Shown here: in pieces, positions 19,426-30,723 of the stretch
Layout: the number at the start of each line of letters is the position of its first letter
Numbering within the stretch: position 1 is the first letter of the stretch
NCBI GenBank assembly: GCA_029204225.1
Contig: CM055102.1
Span: 43,278,744-43,342,743, forward strand
DNA from: Diphasiastrum complanatum
Taxonomy: Eukaryota; Streptophyta; Lycopodiopsida; Lycopodiales; Lycopodiaceae
DNA length: 64,000 bases
Direction of reading: 5' to 3'
Notes under the pieces: model-generated
The model's database searches: none
What the model was told of the DNA's origin: nothing
Seen by the model: only the letters and a program-made list of their open reading frames with translations
Program-made: the position numbers and the translations under genes

Positions 19426-20661
19426 TGTAGCGCAGGCATCCCAAAGGGAGCCGGGAACCACGACTTAGCTTCCCAGCCTTCAACTCTTGCCATCCGAACC
19501 CACTTGACATACAAGTAGCCAACTCGCCAACAACGATCAGACTTAACCAACTTGAAGTTCCGAGGACCAACATTGAGATCCAACTTGGCGCCATGCCAGA
19601 TCGGGGGTCCCGATGTGGGTGACTTCCCTCCAAGCAAGCCGCCCGACATACATCAAACTTAACCAACTCGAAGCTTCATTACCAACGAGTAACATCCATT
19701 CCAAGCAAGCGGTCTGACTTACATCAGACTTAACCAACTGAAAGCTTCGTCACGAGCGCTGGAAGCCAACCTGGCGCCTCGCCAGACTGGACAGCCATAA
19801 ACAGGTAACATCCACCCAAGCAAGCCATCCAACTCAGCCGACAGGTTAGAGCCCGTTCCCCAAGAGCTTAACCCATTCACGTCCATGCAAGGAACACTCA
19901 GAACCACAAGCCGCGATAGATATGGAAACAACCAGTTCCTGGACCAAATGGTCCCGACAGCATACCACTGGCGCCATGGACCGAATGGTCCCAACGGCAT
20001 ACCGCTGGCATCCCGGGATACGACCCTCAGCTATGTGCCAAGTTAAAAATTTTGAAAGCGGCCTTACAACTGGCGCTTTTACCGAACACTGAAACCCAGA
20101 AGGTAATCAGAGTCAGTTTGAGGAAAATCCCACTTTATTGATAAATCTGAGAAGGTTACATTTCAAGTGTGTGACCGACCCTAGTCTCCGGGGCGCTAGC
20201 ATGCCAAGGCGAGAGCCATGACAACATTCCAGCAAGGGAGGCTGAGACTTGGTTGGAGCTCGCCCTGAGTCGCAACCCGCACTCCTCTATAGTATTGGTG
20301 TGATTCGGCACCCCCCCTCATACCAAGCACTCTACCCAAGCTGGTAAAGCACGTTTTTCTCTCTCTAGAATTTTCTCTTTCTAGAAAGTCATTTTCTCTC
20401 TCTAGATTTTATTGATCCCCAGGCTTCCTTTAATCATGCCTAGATCGTGTGAGGTGATTGCACATCGATCTGAGCTCTCTGGACTTCGCTAGAACCGATC
20501 AAAGATTTTCAGCCATAGGAACTTGGCGCCGGCTGGATTTTGGTCACAGTGGCGCCGGGAGCGGCGCCGGCGCCGGGAGCAGCAGGGGCGCTGCTGGCGC
20601 CGGGGACATAGCTGGCGCCGATGGCGCCGGAAGTAAAGCTTGTAAAGGTAGCTTTACAACA
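19426..20661 (-). repeat. 3' LTR of the non-autonomous element
   Basis: Matches 23250-24486 over its full length. On the plus strand it contains, left to right, a GC-rich region, CT-rich TTTTCTCTCTCTAGA repeats near 20355-20405, and a GGCGCC cluster near its end. Apparent ORFs here appear in both LTRs alike and carry no known domain. Confidence 0.9.
20524..20628. repeat. GGCGCC cluster in the LTR (seven copies)
   Basis: Seven copies of the palindrome GGCGCC occur in 105 bp, two of them adjacent. The same array is at 24350-24453 in the other LTR. In the element's own orientation it lies near the start of U3, where enhancers usually sit. Confidence 0.85.
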
Positions 20662-21989
20662 TCCACCCCACCTTTATAAAATCTGATGTCCTCATCAGAT
20701 GTCAGATTAAAGTAAAGGTGTCTCCCAATTAAAATAACTATACATTTAAGCTACTTGGCACAGTACTCAATTTACTGGCCACTTTTTATTAACATTGAAG
20801 CTGGCACACCACAAGTCGGAGGCTCAGCTCTTTGTACTGAAAAATTACATAACTTGAAAATATATCTTTGTCTGGGAAAAGCGTAGATTTGATATCGCTT
20901 TCGTAAAACCCAAGAACCTTATTAACTGGTGACAAAGGCCTTTCTTTGAAATGTTCGCCCCTGTCGCTTCTGACTTTCGACTTTGGAACTCCTTTGAGCT
21001 CTTGATTTGTCCTTGATGCACTTTGTGTTGAGCTCCCTAAGCTCCAGATTTGTTCAGTTCCGCACAGGTATCAAGGCTCCCTGAGCCGAAGGATTAATCG
21101 TTTGATTGCCCACTTTATGGTCCACTCCGTGCCTTGTTGCTTCTGCACCTTGATTTCTCTCCTTGTCCAAGCCTGATCTTGATACTTTTCCATCTTGGCT
21201 CTTTAACGTAGGCAAAGATTGAGTACTCCACAATGCACCTCTCACTTAGCTTGAAGTAGCTCTTTGAATCAGCCCAAATGTAACCATTGACCTCGTGGAA
21301 AGCCAAAGGGTCGCACCAGTTTGATCCGCATCCGAACTATCTCTTCGCGTTTGTTTGAAGCACCATGTCCGTCGCGCAAAACTTGACTTTCACAATTCCA
21401 TCACTGGTTAGTTGCCTCACAGTCAAAACAAGAAGTGTACATCGAGCTTGGCTTCAAGTAGCTCTCTTTGAATCTGAAACATGCACCCAGAGTTTGCACT
21501 AATCCGATCTCAACGCGAACTGTCCCTTAGCGTCCGTTCGAAATACCAAGTCTCTCATGCAAGACTCAACTTTCACAGTTCCTTCATTGATCAGCTGCCT
21601 TACACGTAACACAAGCCAGCGTACTCATATGTTTCCTCATCATTGCTGGTCCAGAGAAAGCCTATAACAAACTTTCCTTTCCACAACAAAAACTTGTCAA
21701 CTTATTAGGTCCAAAGTTCGCCAGTCTCCTCGTGTGAGTATGGCTAGGTCACCTTGAATTTGCCCCCATTTTGATCAACTTTCATTCAAAATTTGCCCCA
21801 AGAGAGAGGTGTGTGATAGTTCCCCTCCACTTAATAAATCAGCTGATCGGACTTAGAGTAGAGTTCTTCGGACAAAAAGCCTTTCCAACACTTTGCTTCC
21901 CATCTGCTAGGATTATGGCTCGATCCAACTTGTTGCCAATCTCTGAAGAGGATCCTAGTCCTTTCCCCCTTTGAGGAAAAACCCAACTG

Positions 21990-22492
21990 ATACTGGATAT
22001 CACCCATGCTCAGTGAGTTTCAGTTCTGAAGGTGGCCGTCCCAAAATGAAGACCAACTGCTATAGAAGATCTCCCCTGAAATTGCCCTTTCCAACTTTTG
22101 ACTTCCTGCTTGCGTCTGGTGGGCGTTGTCGTAAATGAAACTAACCCAAGAAACAGGCTAGCCATCCATCCTTTGCAAGCATTGAGTCATTTCGTTGTTG
22201 TTCACGTGCGAGTACTTGAACTGCAAATCCGCCGCACAGATTCTGGATATCGCCCATGCTCAGTGAGTTTCAGTTCCGAAGGTGGCCGTCCCAAAATGAA
22301 GACCAACTGCTCCATAGAAGATCCCCCCTGAAATGGCCCTTTTCAACTTTTGACTTCCTGCTTGCGTCTGGTGGGTGTTGTCGCAAATGAAACTAACCCA
22401 AGAAACAGGCTAGCCATCCATCCTTTGCAAACATTGAGTCGTTTCGTTGTCGTTCATGTGTGAGTACTTGAACTGCAAATCTGCCCCACAGA
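21990..22492. repeat. 250-bp tandem duplication inside the non-autonomous element
   Basis: CTGGATATC at 21993 and at 22243 starts two adjacent copies with period 250. Both share CCCATGCTCAGTGAGTTTCA, GGTGGCCGTCCCAAAATGAA and AACAGGCTAGCCATCCATCC with few differences. Confidence 0.85.
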
Positions 22493-22771
22493 TTCTGTAG
22501 TTCTCTTTGTTTGATGGTATCAGCCTTCAAAAGAAAAGGTTCCTTCTCGAGCCATCAGCTCCTTGTATCACAAGCAATCATGCAAACCAGGCAAAGCACG
22601 AGTACTAAGACTCACCACGAATACGTACAAGTAAGACACTCAGGCAGGTTTACTAACAAGTAACAAAGACAAGATCCCCCTTTGAGATGGTCCTGCCAAC
22701 GGACCTTTGCCTGGCCGCGCCCATACAAATCGATCACGGAATCAGCCCACATAGGAAACCCCTCCAACTAT

Positions 22772-23165
22772 CCGTGCTTTCACCATTAAGCAGCACATTG
22801 CCTCAGTCACGCCCCACCACTTTTTGGTCGATAGCCCTTATAGCTAAACGATCGGCAGCTATCCCGCACCGGCAGCTAACCACCCGTGCTTTACACCCGA
22901 ATTCGAGCAGCATCTCTGTATCAATGGTTAACCCGTACAGTTCGAATATGTCGCCCCGCACCCCACAAGGTACAGACCGTGCTTTCACCTCCCTAGGCAG
23001 CACTTTGCCTCATCCGTCCTACGTGCAGACAGCGCCAGGCCCGAACCGCGAGAACTGACCGTGCTTACACCTCAAGGGCAGCACCTTGACTCATCAAGTC
23101 CCCCGTTCTGCTGACCACTCCGACCGTGGACGCACCCGTGCTTACACTGTGGGCAGCACCTTGCA
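22772..23165. repeat. five hairpin-type repeats (CCGTGCT...AGCAC) next to the primer site
   Basis: Units start at 22772, 22884, 22977, 23059 and 23136. Each begins CCGTGCTT, continues with ACACC-like sequence and ends in a GGCAGCAC(C)TTG-like string, so GTGCT can pair with AGCAC over a 12-15 base loop (the second unit is imperfect). Spacing shrinks steadily: 112, 93, 82, 77. They fill the leader next to the primer site. Confidence 0.75.
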
Positions 23166-23234
23166 CAACAGTTGTCTTGATGAACCCCAAACCGTGGCCA
23201 TTTCCGTGAGATCCGCATAGCTGACCGGCCAGTC

Positions 23235-23247
23235 GGCTCTGATACCA
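23235..23247 (-). other. primer binding site, initiator tRNA-Met type
   Basis: Minus strand TGGTATCAGAGCC, two bases from the LTR end. It sets the element's orientation. Confidence 0.85.
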
Positions 23248-23249
23248 CA

Positions 23250-24486
23250 TGTAGCGCAGGCATCCCAAAGGGAGCCGGGAACCACGACTTAGCTTCCCAG
23301 CCTTCAACTCTTGCCATCCGAACCCACTTGACATACAAGCAGCCAACTCGCCAACAACGATCAGACTTAACCAACTTGAAGTCCCGAGGACCAACATTGA
23401 GATCCAACCTGGTGCCATGCCAGATCGGGGGTCCCGATGTGGGTGACTTCCCTCCAAGCAAGCCGCCCGACATACATCAAACTTAACCAACTCGAAGCTT
23501 CATTACAAATGAGTAACATCCATTCCAAGCAAGCGGTCTGACTTACATCAGACTTAACCAACTGAAAGCTTCGTCACGAGCGCTGGAAGCCAACCTGGCG
23601 CCTCGCCAGACTGGACAGCCATAAACAGGTAACATCCACCCAAGCAAGCCATCCAACTCAGCCGACAGGTTAGAGCCCGTTCCCCAAGAGCTTAACCCAT
23701 TCACGTTCATGCAAGGAACACTCAGAACCACAAGCCGCGACAGATATGGAAACAACCAGTTCCTGGACCAAATGGTCCCGACAGCATACCGCTGGCGCCA
23801 CGGACCGAATGGTCCCGACGGCATACCGTTGGCATCCCGGGATACGACCCTCAGCTATGTGCCAAGTTAAAAATTTTGAAAGCGGCCTTACAACTGGCGC
23901 TTTTACCGAACATTGAAACCCAGAAGGTAATCAGAGTCAGTTTGAGGAAAATCCCACTTTATTGATAAATCTGAGAAGGATACATTTCAAGTGTGTGACC
24001 GACCCTAGTCTCCGGGGCGCTAGCATGCCAAGGCGAGAGCCATGACAACATTCCAGCAAGGGAGGCTGAGACTTGGTTGGAGCTCGCCCTGAGTCGCAAC
24101 CCGCACTCCCCTATAGTATTGGTGTGATTCGGCACCCCCCCCTCATACCAAGCACTCTACCCAAGCTGGTAAAGCACGTTTTTCTCTCTCTAGGATTTTC
24201 TCTTTCTAGAAAGTCATTTTCTCTCTCTAGATTTTATTGATCCCCAGGCTTCCTTTAATCATGCCTAGATCGTGTGAGGTGATTGCAAATCGATCTGAGC
24301 TCTCTGGACTTCGCTAGAACCGATCAAAGATTTTCAGCCATAGGAACTTGGCGCCGGCTGGATTCTGGTCACAGTGGCGCCGGGAGCGGCGCCGGCGCCG
24401 GGAGCAGCAGGGGCGCTGCTGGCGCCGGGGACATAGCTGGCGCCGATGGCGCCGGAAGTAAAGCTTGTAAAGATAGCTTTACAACA
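23250..24486 (-). repeat. 5' LTR of the non-autonomous element
   Basis: Partner of 19426-20661. Ends at ACAACA, followed by the ATTGG duplication. Confidence 0.9.
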
Positions 24487-24491
24487 ATTGG

Positions 24492-25535
24492 ACATCCTTT
24501 GCCTTATCTTAGAAAATCTAGAGTAGTGTCTTTTGCCAACTATATGCCCTTTTTCTTACATATTGAATGTCCCTACATTATAAAATTCAGGAGTGTCTAC
24601 ATCTTGTTGATTTGGGGAATATATTTCTCCAAACTCTCTAATTTATTACACTTTCAAGAAAATGGTAACTCAAATATGTTGTTTGTTCTACTACATCTAT
24701 CACATACTTTAAGTGATGATGGAGCCCATCTCCACATGATTATGCTTTCTTTTGTCAATAGAATCTCAATATTGACCTACGATGAAAGAGGAGGGGAACA
24801 AGGACTTATGATTGCAACTGTGTTCACTTTGCTTTTTATCATAAAGTTTTGATTTTTTTCCTAGTGATCAATTGGCATGTGCTTATAGCGTAAAAAGTTC
24901 ATTATGTTCTAGTGGGAATATACCATGGGTGTTAGGCGGCTGAGTGTTGTGATTGTTAAAGCTGATAGCTAAGTGCACTCTGTTGGATTTATTCCTTCTC
25001 TCGCTAAATTCCATTGTTAATCTAGATTCATCATGTTGCCATATATTTACTCGCACTGTCGCACAATCTACAAAAATACACGAGAATCGAAGACAAGAAT
25101 CTACGAGATGGTCAAACTATCAAAGAAGGTCAAACTATCAAAGGAGTATTGAGTGTTGACTATCGACAGATGCTCGAATGTTCGATTCGGCCAAATATTG
25201 AATCGCACATTTGAACCCTTTTCACTCTCAACTCTAGCCTATATCAACAAACTATCGACTATCTTGTTGACATGGTACAACTTTAACTAAAGCTATTCAC
25301 CTATACTAGCTAGTTATTGTAGTGTGCAACTATTTTGACAATGATAGTAGCCATGACTACCATCTATCCAAATTGTAACAACCATGAAATGTAGCCAAGA
25401 TCCGCCACCTCAGATGGCGTAAGGTCAGCATCTTTATGCATTTGTACATATGTTTATAATCATCAGATAGTCAATGCATCAAGCAAATATTCAGAATCAG
25501 ATAATCATTATAATTAAGTAATAGAAACAATAGAT
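24492..25535. other. no gene identified
   Basis: AT-rich. A frame ending at 24852 begins inside the LTR and has no recognisable domain. Repeats of CAAACTATCAAAG and ACTATCGAC occur near 25110-25260, related to 7991-8070. Confidence 0.35.
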
Positions 25536-25540
25536 GTTAT

Positions 25541-26339
25541 TGACAAAATTTCCAGAATTCACACATGTGGGGAATGTCCACAAGAGTGACTGATCTTAAT
25601 TAAGCTTTGTGATTGGCACTATAACCTGATTCTAGATTGATCAACAAAATCTAGTTCAGAAAAAATGGCTAATCCACAATCTAGCATGCTAATCAACAGA
25701 ATATAATAGTAATGAATCAAAGAATGAATAAAAATACAAGATTTCAATGTATGAGCATTAGCCTCAACACGAGTTAGAGAGAGAGAGAGAGCTAGAGAGA
25801 TAACAAGCAATATTTGTTTAGATCCAAAATGGCATGGGATACCTACAAAACTTTGGTTCTTCATTATTGATTATGTGGAGAGCTACACATATCTATGGAG
25901 ATTGAGGTAGCTCGAGGTAGAACCATATCTATCCACTCCAAAATGACATCTAAAGTGACATCTAGAGTCTATGTGACATTTGTCACTTGTCATGCATGAA
26001 ATTATACCAACTTTTTACAAGTGTACTAGTTCTAACTAGAAATGTCCAAATCATCATGCATGTGTCCATTAAACTTTGTGCATGCCTTGCATGTCACTAT
26101 GGATCACTTACAATTAATGCATGTGAGTTGCCATGAGTTTCTACAAGCATAATCATGCTAATTCTATGTCTACAAACTATATGCAAGTTGCACTTATCAA
26201 ACTAGATAATACATAACCATGTAGCTTGAGTTCTATGTAGGCCAAACTTGGCATTTTTCATTAATGAGCTACATACTTGCATGGTACAACATTTGTAGCA
26301 AGCCAAGAAATCAATATGGATTGTTTTTCAATTTTAACA
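25541..26339 (-). repeat. 3' LTR (799 bp)
   Basis: On the minus strand it starts TGTTAAAATTG right after the purine tract and ends TTTTGTCA. Its last 347 bp match 30724-31082; the rest has no partner because the other LTR is truncated. It includes a GA run and CACACATGTG, a one-base variant of the recurring palindrome. Confidence 0.75.
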
Positions 26340-26357
26340 CTCCTCCTAAAAAATGAT

Positions 26358-26663
26358 CTATGTTGATTTGAACATGGATCTTGGTATAACTCCAAGGTTG
26401 GCTCTATGCTTGTTGAAGGAACTTTTGCTCAAAGGTGTGGTGAGCATATCTGCAATGCAAGATGATGTGTCGATGTGCTCCAATTTGATTTCACCTCCAA
26501 TGAGCTTCTCTCTCACGAAGTGATGTGCAACTTCGATATGCTTGCTCCTTGCATGGAATATTGGGTTGTTGGCAAGGGCTTGAGCTAAAATGTTGTCACA
26601 CATGATCATAGGTAGATTTCTTCCATAATTATCTTTAGCTCCACTAGTAACCTCTTGATCCAA
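26358..26663 (-). pseudogene. copia RNase H C-terminal part
   Basis: 101 residues including NPIFHARSKHIEVAHHFVREKL, CIADMLTTPLSKSSF and the C-terminal LGVI..SMFKS. This is the end of RNase H, separated by a frameshift near 26690 from its first half. The stop lies just before the purine tract, the normal end of a copia polyprotein. Confidence 0.85.
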
Positions 26664-27612
26664 AGCACTTCCTTTGTTGTTGTAGTGAGTGCCTTGTACT
26701 CAGCTTCACATTATGCTTTTTAGAAAGCCAAGATATCAAGTTTTCTCCAAGATATATGACATAAGCACTTGTAGATTTTCGATCTGCTCTATCACTTGCA
26801 AAATCCGAGTCTAAATAGCCAATAATAGAAAGATCTTCACTTTTATACAATAAACCAAAATCAAAAGTTGAAGATATATATCTAAGCACTCTCTTGGCCT
26901 TTTTCCAATGACAAACTGAAGGATTTTGGATAGCCTGGCTCAACTTATGAACACTAAAGCTTATGTCAGGTCTAGTTATTGTGAGCCATATTAAGGAGCC
27001 TATAAGACTTCTAAAAAGTGTGATGTCCTCGAAGGATCTTTCATCACCTTTGTTAGAGTCCTTTACATTTTGCTCCATAGGTGTTTCTATACTCTTACAA
27101 TTCAACATATTGAACTTTTTTAACATTGAAAGAGCATACTTAGATTGACATACAAAAGCTTTATTTTTAAGAAAGTCAATCTCTAATCCTAGAATATAGT
27201 GAATTTCTCCAAGATCTTGCATCTTGAACTCTTTTCCAAGTGCAATCTTGGTTTCCTCAACTAACTTGATACAAATTCCTGTCAGAATGATATCATCAAC
27301 ATAAATAAGAAGGATGACAATATCTTTATCACAAAACTTGACATATAAGGAAGGATCATAGTTACTAAGATTAAATCCTAGTGACTCAAGAAAGGTGTTA
27401 AGTCGAGAATACCATGACCTTGGAGCTTGCTTTAATCCATATAAACTTTTGAAGAGCAAGCAAACTTTTCCTTCATCATGGATGAACCCAATAGGTTGAT
27501 CCATGATCTCTTCTTCTAAATAGCCATTTAGAGATGCATTAGAGACATCTAGTTGAAGAATTTGCCAATTGAAAAAACAAGCAAGAGAAATTATGATTCT
27601 AATTGACACCAT
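26644..27612 (-). pseudogene. copia reverse transcriptase and first half of RNase H
   Basis: RT copies element RNA into cDNA. The frame has LQLDVSNASLNGYLEEEI, SLYGLKQAPRSWYSRL, the catalytic YVDDIIL, LGEIHYILGLEI and SLIGSLIWLTITRPDI, followed by RNase H D-S-D-F-A-S-D and STSAYVIYLG. Domain order and spacing are normal. Compared with the 51908-57581 copy it reads STRHSL where SLSSCEAEYKAL is expected, marking a frameshift that removes part of the RNase H active site. A second frameshift separates it from the upstream pol frame. Confidence 0.88.
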
Positions 27613-29056
27613 TTTGCAGCTGGGGCAAAGGTCTCCTCATAATCAAGTCCATATACTTGAGCAATCCTTTAGCACAAAGCCTAGCCTTGTACTTGTTGAT
27701 TGTGCCATCTTGATTATACTTGACTTGAAAAACCCATTTGCAACCAATGGTATGCTTGTTGGATGGAAGATCCACAAGCTCCCATGTATTATTGGCCATC
27801 AAAGCATCATATTCTTCCTTCATGGCAAGGTACCATTCCTTTGAGTTGATAGCATCATATACATCCTTCGGCTCCTCATGAGAAATAAAATAGGCACAAT
27901 TAGTGGAGTTGATTTCCACTTGATTTCCTCTATCTTCATAGGTAAGCCTTCTAGGCTCGGATCTTTCTCTTTGAGATCTCCTTGGTGAAAAAATTTGAGG
28001 TGACTCCTCCTCAAATCTCGGCCCCATCTCTCCATGATGATCTTCAAGGGTGATGATTGGAGTATCTTTGTGAGAATCTTTGAACTCGGCCTTCTCGAGA
28101 ATGTATTTTTGATCTTCATGGAATATCACATCTCTACTCTCAATTGTAGTTGAGGTAGAGGGAACATAGATCCTGTAAGCTTTCTTGTTGGATGCATATC
28201 CAACCATGATCCCTTTAATAGATTTAGGATCATCTCTTTTTCTTGTTTCCAAGGGCATATTAACAAAGCAAGTACAACCAAAAACTCTAAGGTGATCTAC
28301 GTTAGGTTTTTTCTGAAACAAGACTTCAAAAGGTGTTTTTCCAGCAAGAGCATTGTGAGGTAATCTATTGCACAAATAGTTTGCACAATTTATAGCTTCA
28401 CCCCAATATTCAATAGGCAAAGAGGCTACTACTCGAATTGCTTTAGCACATTCACATAAAAATCTGTTTTCCCTCTCAGCTACTCCATTTTGGGATGGAG
28501 AATAGGCACAAGAAAATTCTCTCTTTATTCCAAAATCTTTAGAAAGAGATTTTGGAAGACCAAAAGCCTTCTCCTTCTCAACCATAGAAGACATAGATGT
28601 AAAGTTAGGATGTCCCAACCTTCTATGCCACAGCTCCTCCTTAGATAACAAAGCAACTTCACAAAGGTTTGCATTCTCATAAGAATTCAACTTAAAAATT
28701 CCACCACACCTAGTTCCATCAGCAAGGATCTCATTTTTTCTCTTGATAAAACAAGTATTGGAGTTGAACTTTACATCACAACCATTATCAAGCAACTTTC
28801 CCACACTAATTAAGTTCTTTGTAAGTTTTGGAATGAAAAGAACATTAGAAAGTGCAAGAACTTTTGAAGAAGCAAGTTTCAATGGAATGTTGCCAATTCC
28901 TTCTATTGGACACTCATGATCATTAGCTGTGTATATAGATCTCTTGAGTCCTTTGAAAGGCAAGATTGAGTCAAATGACTCCTTTGAATAGCACATATGT
29001 GAAGAGGCTCCACTGTCTATGTACCAAGCTCCATTTTTCTTGAAAGGTGACACCAT
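27599..29056 (-). pseudogene. copia protease-integrase-RT start, with internal integrase deletion
   Basis: 485 open residues: protease WYIDSGASSHM, protease tail, pre-integrase LWHRRLGHPN, then GLPKSLS joined directly to KDFGIKREFSCAYSPSQNGVAERENR. In the sister element about 110 residues lie between those points, including the CxxC of the zinc finger and the first two catalytic Asp residues. The deletion keeps the frame, so a long ORF survives although the integrase is dead. The C-terminal region (VFGCTCFVNMPLETRK, SRDVIFHE, RRSQRERSEPRRL) and the RT entry (WELVDLPSNKHTIGCKWVF) follow, then the frame breaks near 27610. Confidence 0.88.
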
Positions 29057-29958
29057 AAGTGATCCTTCTCCATCACTTGCAACAAAATCTTCTTCAATCT
29101 CTTTGGAGAGATTAGCTTAATTGAGTTGGTTTTTCTTCTTAAAGCAATTAGAGTCATAGTGCCCCTTTTTGCCACAGAAGAAGCACTTCACTTTCTTCTT
29201 CTTGGTTTTTGAGTTAGAGAGATGAGATATTTCATCTCTTCACCATCTTGATCTCGATCTTTGGCTTTGTCTTTGTTGTATGCTTGAGAGAATTGGTTCT
29301 TACTCCTTCCTTTCTGCTTGCCTTTGACAAAGAGGTCTTTGTCACTTCCACCATGTTCAAGTTTGTTCATCTTGGAGAGTTTATAGCTTTGTCTAGATTC
29401 TTCATAAATAAGAATTCCTTGGAGAGTTTCTAGATTAGGTAACTCCTCCTTAATAGCAAAAGAGTGAACAAGATTATCATAGTCATCTCTCAAGCCATTA
29501 AGTATGACTTGATTTAGCTCAACTTGGTTAATGGTAACACCAACACAGGAAAGCTCTCTATGTAAATCTTTAACTCTCAGAACATAGTTAGATGCACTCT
29601 CTTCACTTCTTTGGAAACTTTGGAAAATATGCTTCCTAAGAGTGAGTGTTCTAGAAGTATTCTTTGCTTCATAGATGGTCTTTAGTGCATCCCAAGCTTT
29701 TTTGGCTATAGTGCAAGATCCTATCTCTCTCAAAATTTCATTAGATACATTCATCTTAATGAAATGTCGAGCCATTCTAGCTCTCTTCTTATATTTAGGA
29801 ATTTCAACTTGTGCTTGAGGCTCCTCCTCAACTCCTAGCACAATATCCATAACATCCTGGAGAATCAAAACAGACTCCATTCTTAACTTCCAAATTGAGT
29901 AACTAGAAGTGTTTAGTCTTTCACTGGCTTCTAGAAGATATCCTCCCTGAGATGCCAT
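29057..29958 (-). pseudogene. copia gag and zinc knuckle, frameshifted
   Basis: ATG 29958 opens 256 residues: EASERLNTSSYSIWKLRMES entry, acidic VLGVEEEPQ, the UBN2-type gag domain (AWDALKTIYEAKNTSR, LHRELSCVG, LNGLRDDYDN) and a lysine-rich tail. Past a frameshift near 29190 comes the zinc knuckle CFFCGKKGHYDSNC at about 29195-29145 and a stop near 29118 before protease. The gag domain itself is intact. Confidence 0.85.
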
Positions 29959-30710
29959 TATAATAAAGACTTTTTAGTTATTGGATTGAGATATGTTTGA
30001 GCTTGTTTCTATCAGACTTAGAGTTGTTGCTCTCTTCACTATAGGTATTTTCAAGGTTGAACTACCTTCCTATGTAAAATACTTGCAACTATATTTGAGA
30101 TGAATCTCAAATATTTTACAAGACAAGTTTTCTAGATCAAACACAAAAAGTGGTTTGAGACACTTTGACTGGTTTGAATTCTACTTTTGGCACGTGTGAA
30201 ATGCTTCAAAAGAAAACACTATTGACACTCAGAAGGCTCAAAGGGTGTTCAAATACTTCAAACTTAGTCTTGATCTATAGCTTCTTGTGTTGGATGCTCA
30301 AAACAATGAATTTTGAACAAAGTATAATTGAATCAAATCAAAATGCTGTCACTCGAATTTTGGACCTATCCCTATCCTCTTTAAGATCTTATAACTCTTG
30401 CTAGACACATCAGATTGATTTGATTTCAGTTTTTATAAAAAGTACAGATCAAATGCTTTTCATCAAGCTATAACACTGCTATCTTTGGATTTATAAGGAG
30501 AACAAAGGGACTGAAAAACTCTGATTTTCACACGTGTGGAATTCCAGAATTCTGTACTTCCTCAATTCAGGTCTAAAAATTTAGGTCAAGTCCGATTTGA
30601 TCCAAATATACTTCAGAGAAAGGTTAGAAAAAGTGCAAAACTGCTTTTTTGCTTGATTTAGCTCTCAGTTTCTTATACAATCAGAGTTGTTAGCATGTAA
30701 AGCTTAATGT
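29959..30710 (-). other. leader of the copia element, no gene
   Basis: 750 bp between primer site and gag ATG without coding signal. Contains CACACGTGTG at 30529 and CACGTGTG near 30191. Confidence 0.55.
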
Positions 30711-30723
30711 GGCTCTGATACCA
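30711..30723 (-). other. primer binding site, initiator tRNA-Met type
   Basis: Minus strand TGGTATCAGAGCC, directly adjoining the LTR. Confidence 0.85.

Larger units (their letters stand above)
20662..23234 (-). other. interior of the non-autonomous element, non-coding
   Basis: No frame longer than about 120 codons and no gag or pol motif on either strand. It contains a 250-bp tandem duplication (21990-22492) and a hairpin series near the primer site (22772-23165). Base composition is richer in GC than the surrounding DNA. It could be wholly replaced sequence, perhaps from host DNA, but I recognise no source. Confidence 0.7.
19426..24486 (-). mobile_element. complete GC-rich non-autonomous LTR retrotransposon, no gag or pol
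   Basis: Two direct repeats of about 1.24 kb (19426-20661, 23250-24486) start TGTAGCGC and end TTACAACA on the plus strand. ATTGG occurs just outside both ends (19421-19425, 24487-24491), a 5-bp target duplication. The primer site next to the right LTR (minus strand TGGTATCAGAGCC) and a purine tract next to the left LTR (minus AAAGGTGGGGTGGA) fix the minus orientation. The 2.57-kb interior has no recognisable gag, protease, integrase or RT. The LTRs differ at about twenty positions (roughly 98% identical by eye), so insertion is fairly recent. It must have been moved by another element's proteins. Confidence 0.9.

Noticed and set aside
19334-20000. Several overlapping minus-strand frames repeated at 23065-23824
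   Set aside because: They occur identically in both LTRs of the non-autonomous element, have no known domain, and reflect low stop density in GC-rich DNA.
22687-23058. 123-codon plus-strand frame in the non-autonomous element
   Set aside because: It overlaps the hairpin repeats and their CCGTGCT units; coding is less likely than structure.
22772-23165. CRISPR-like array
   Set aside because: Units are imperfect, spacing declines steadily from 112 to 77 bases, and the context is an LTR retrotransposon leader in a plant genome.
24283-24852. 189-codon plus-strand frame
   Set aside because: It starts inside the LTR, crosses the target duplication into flanking DNA and has no recognisable domain; a chance fusion.
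25110-25260. Telomere-like or centromere-like satellite from ACTATCGAC/CAAACTATC repeats
   Set aside because: Only a few degenerate units occur; not TTTAGGG and not a long array.
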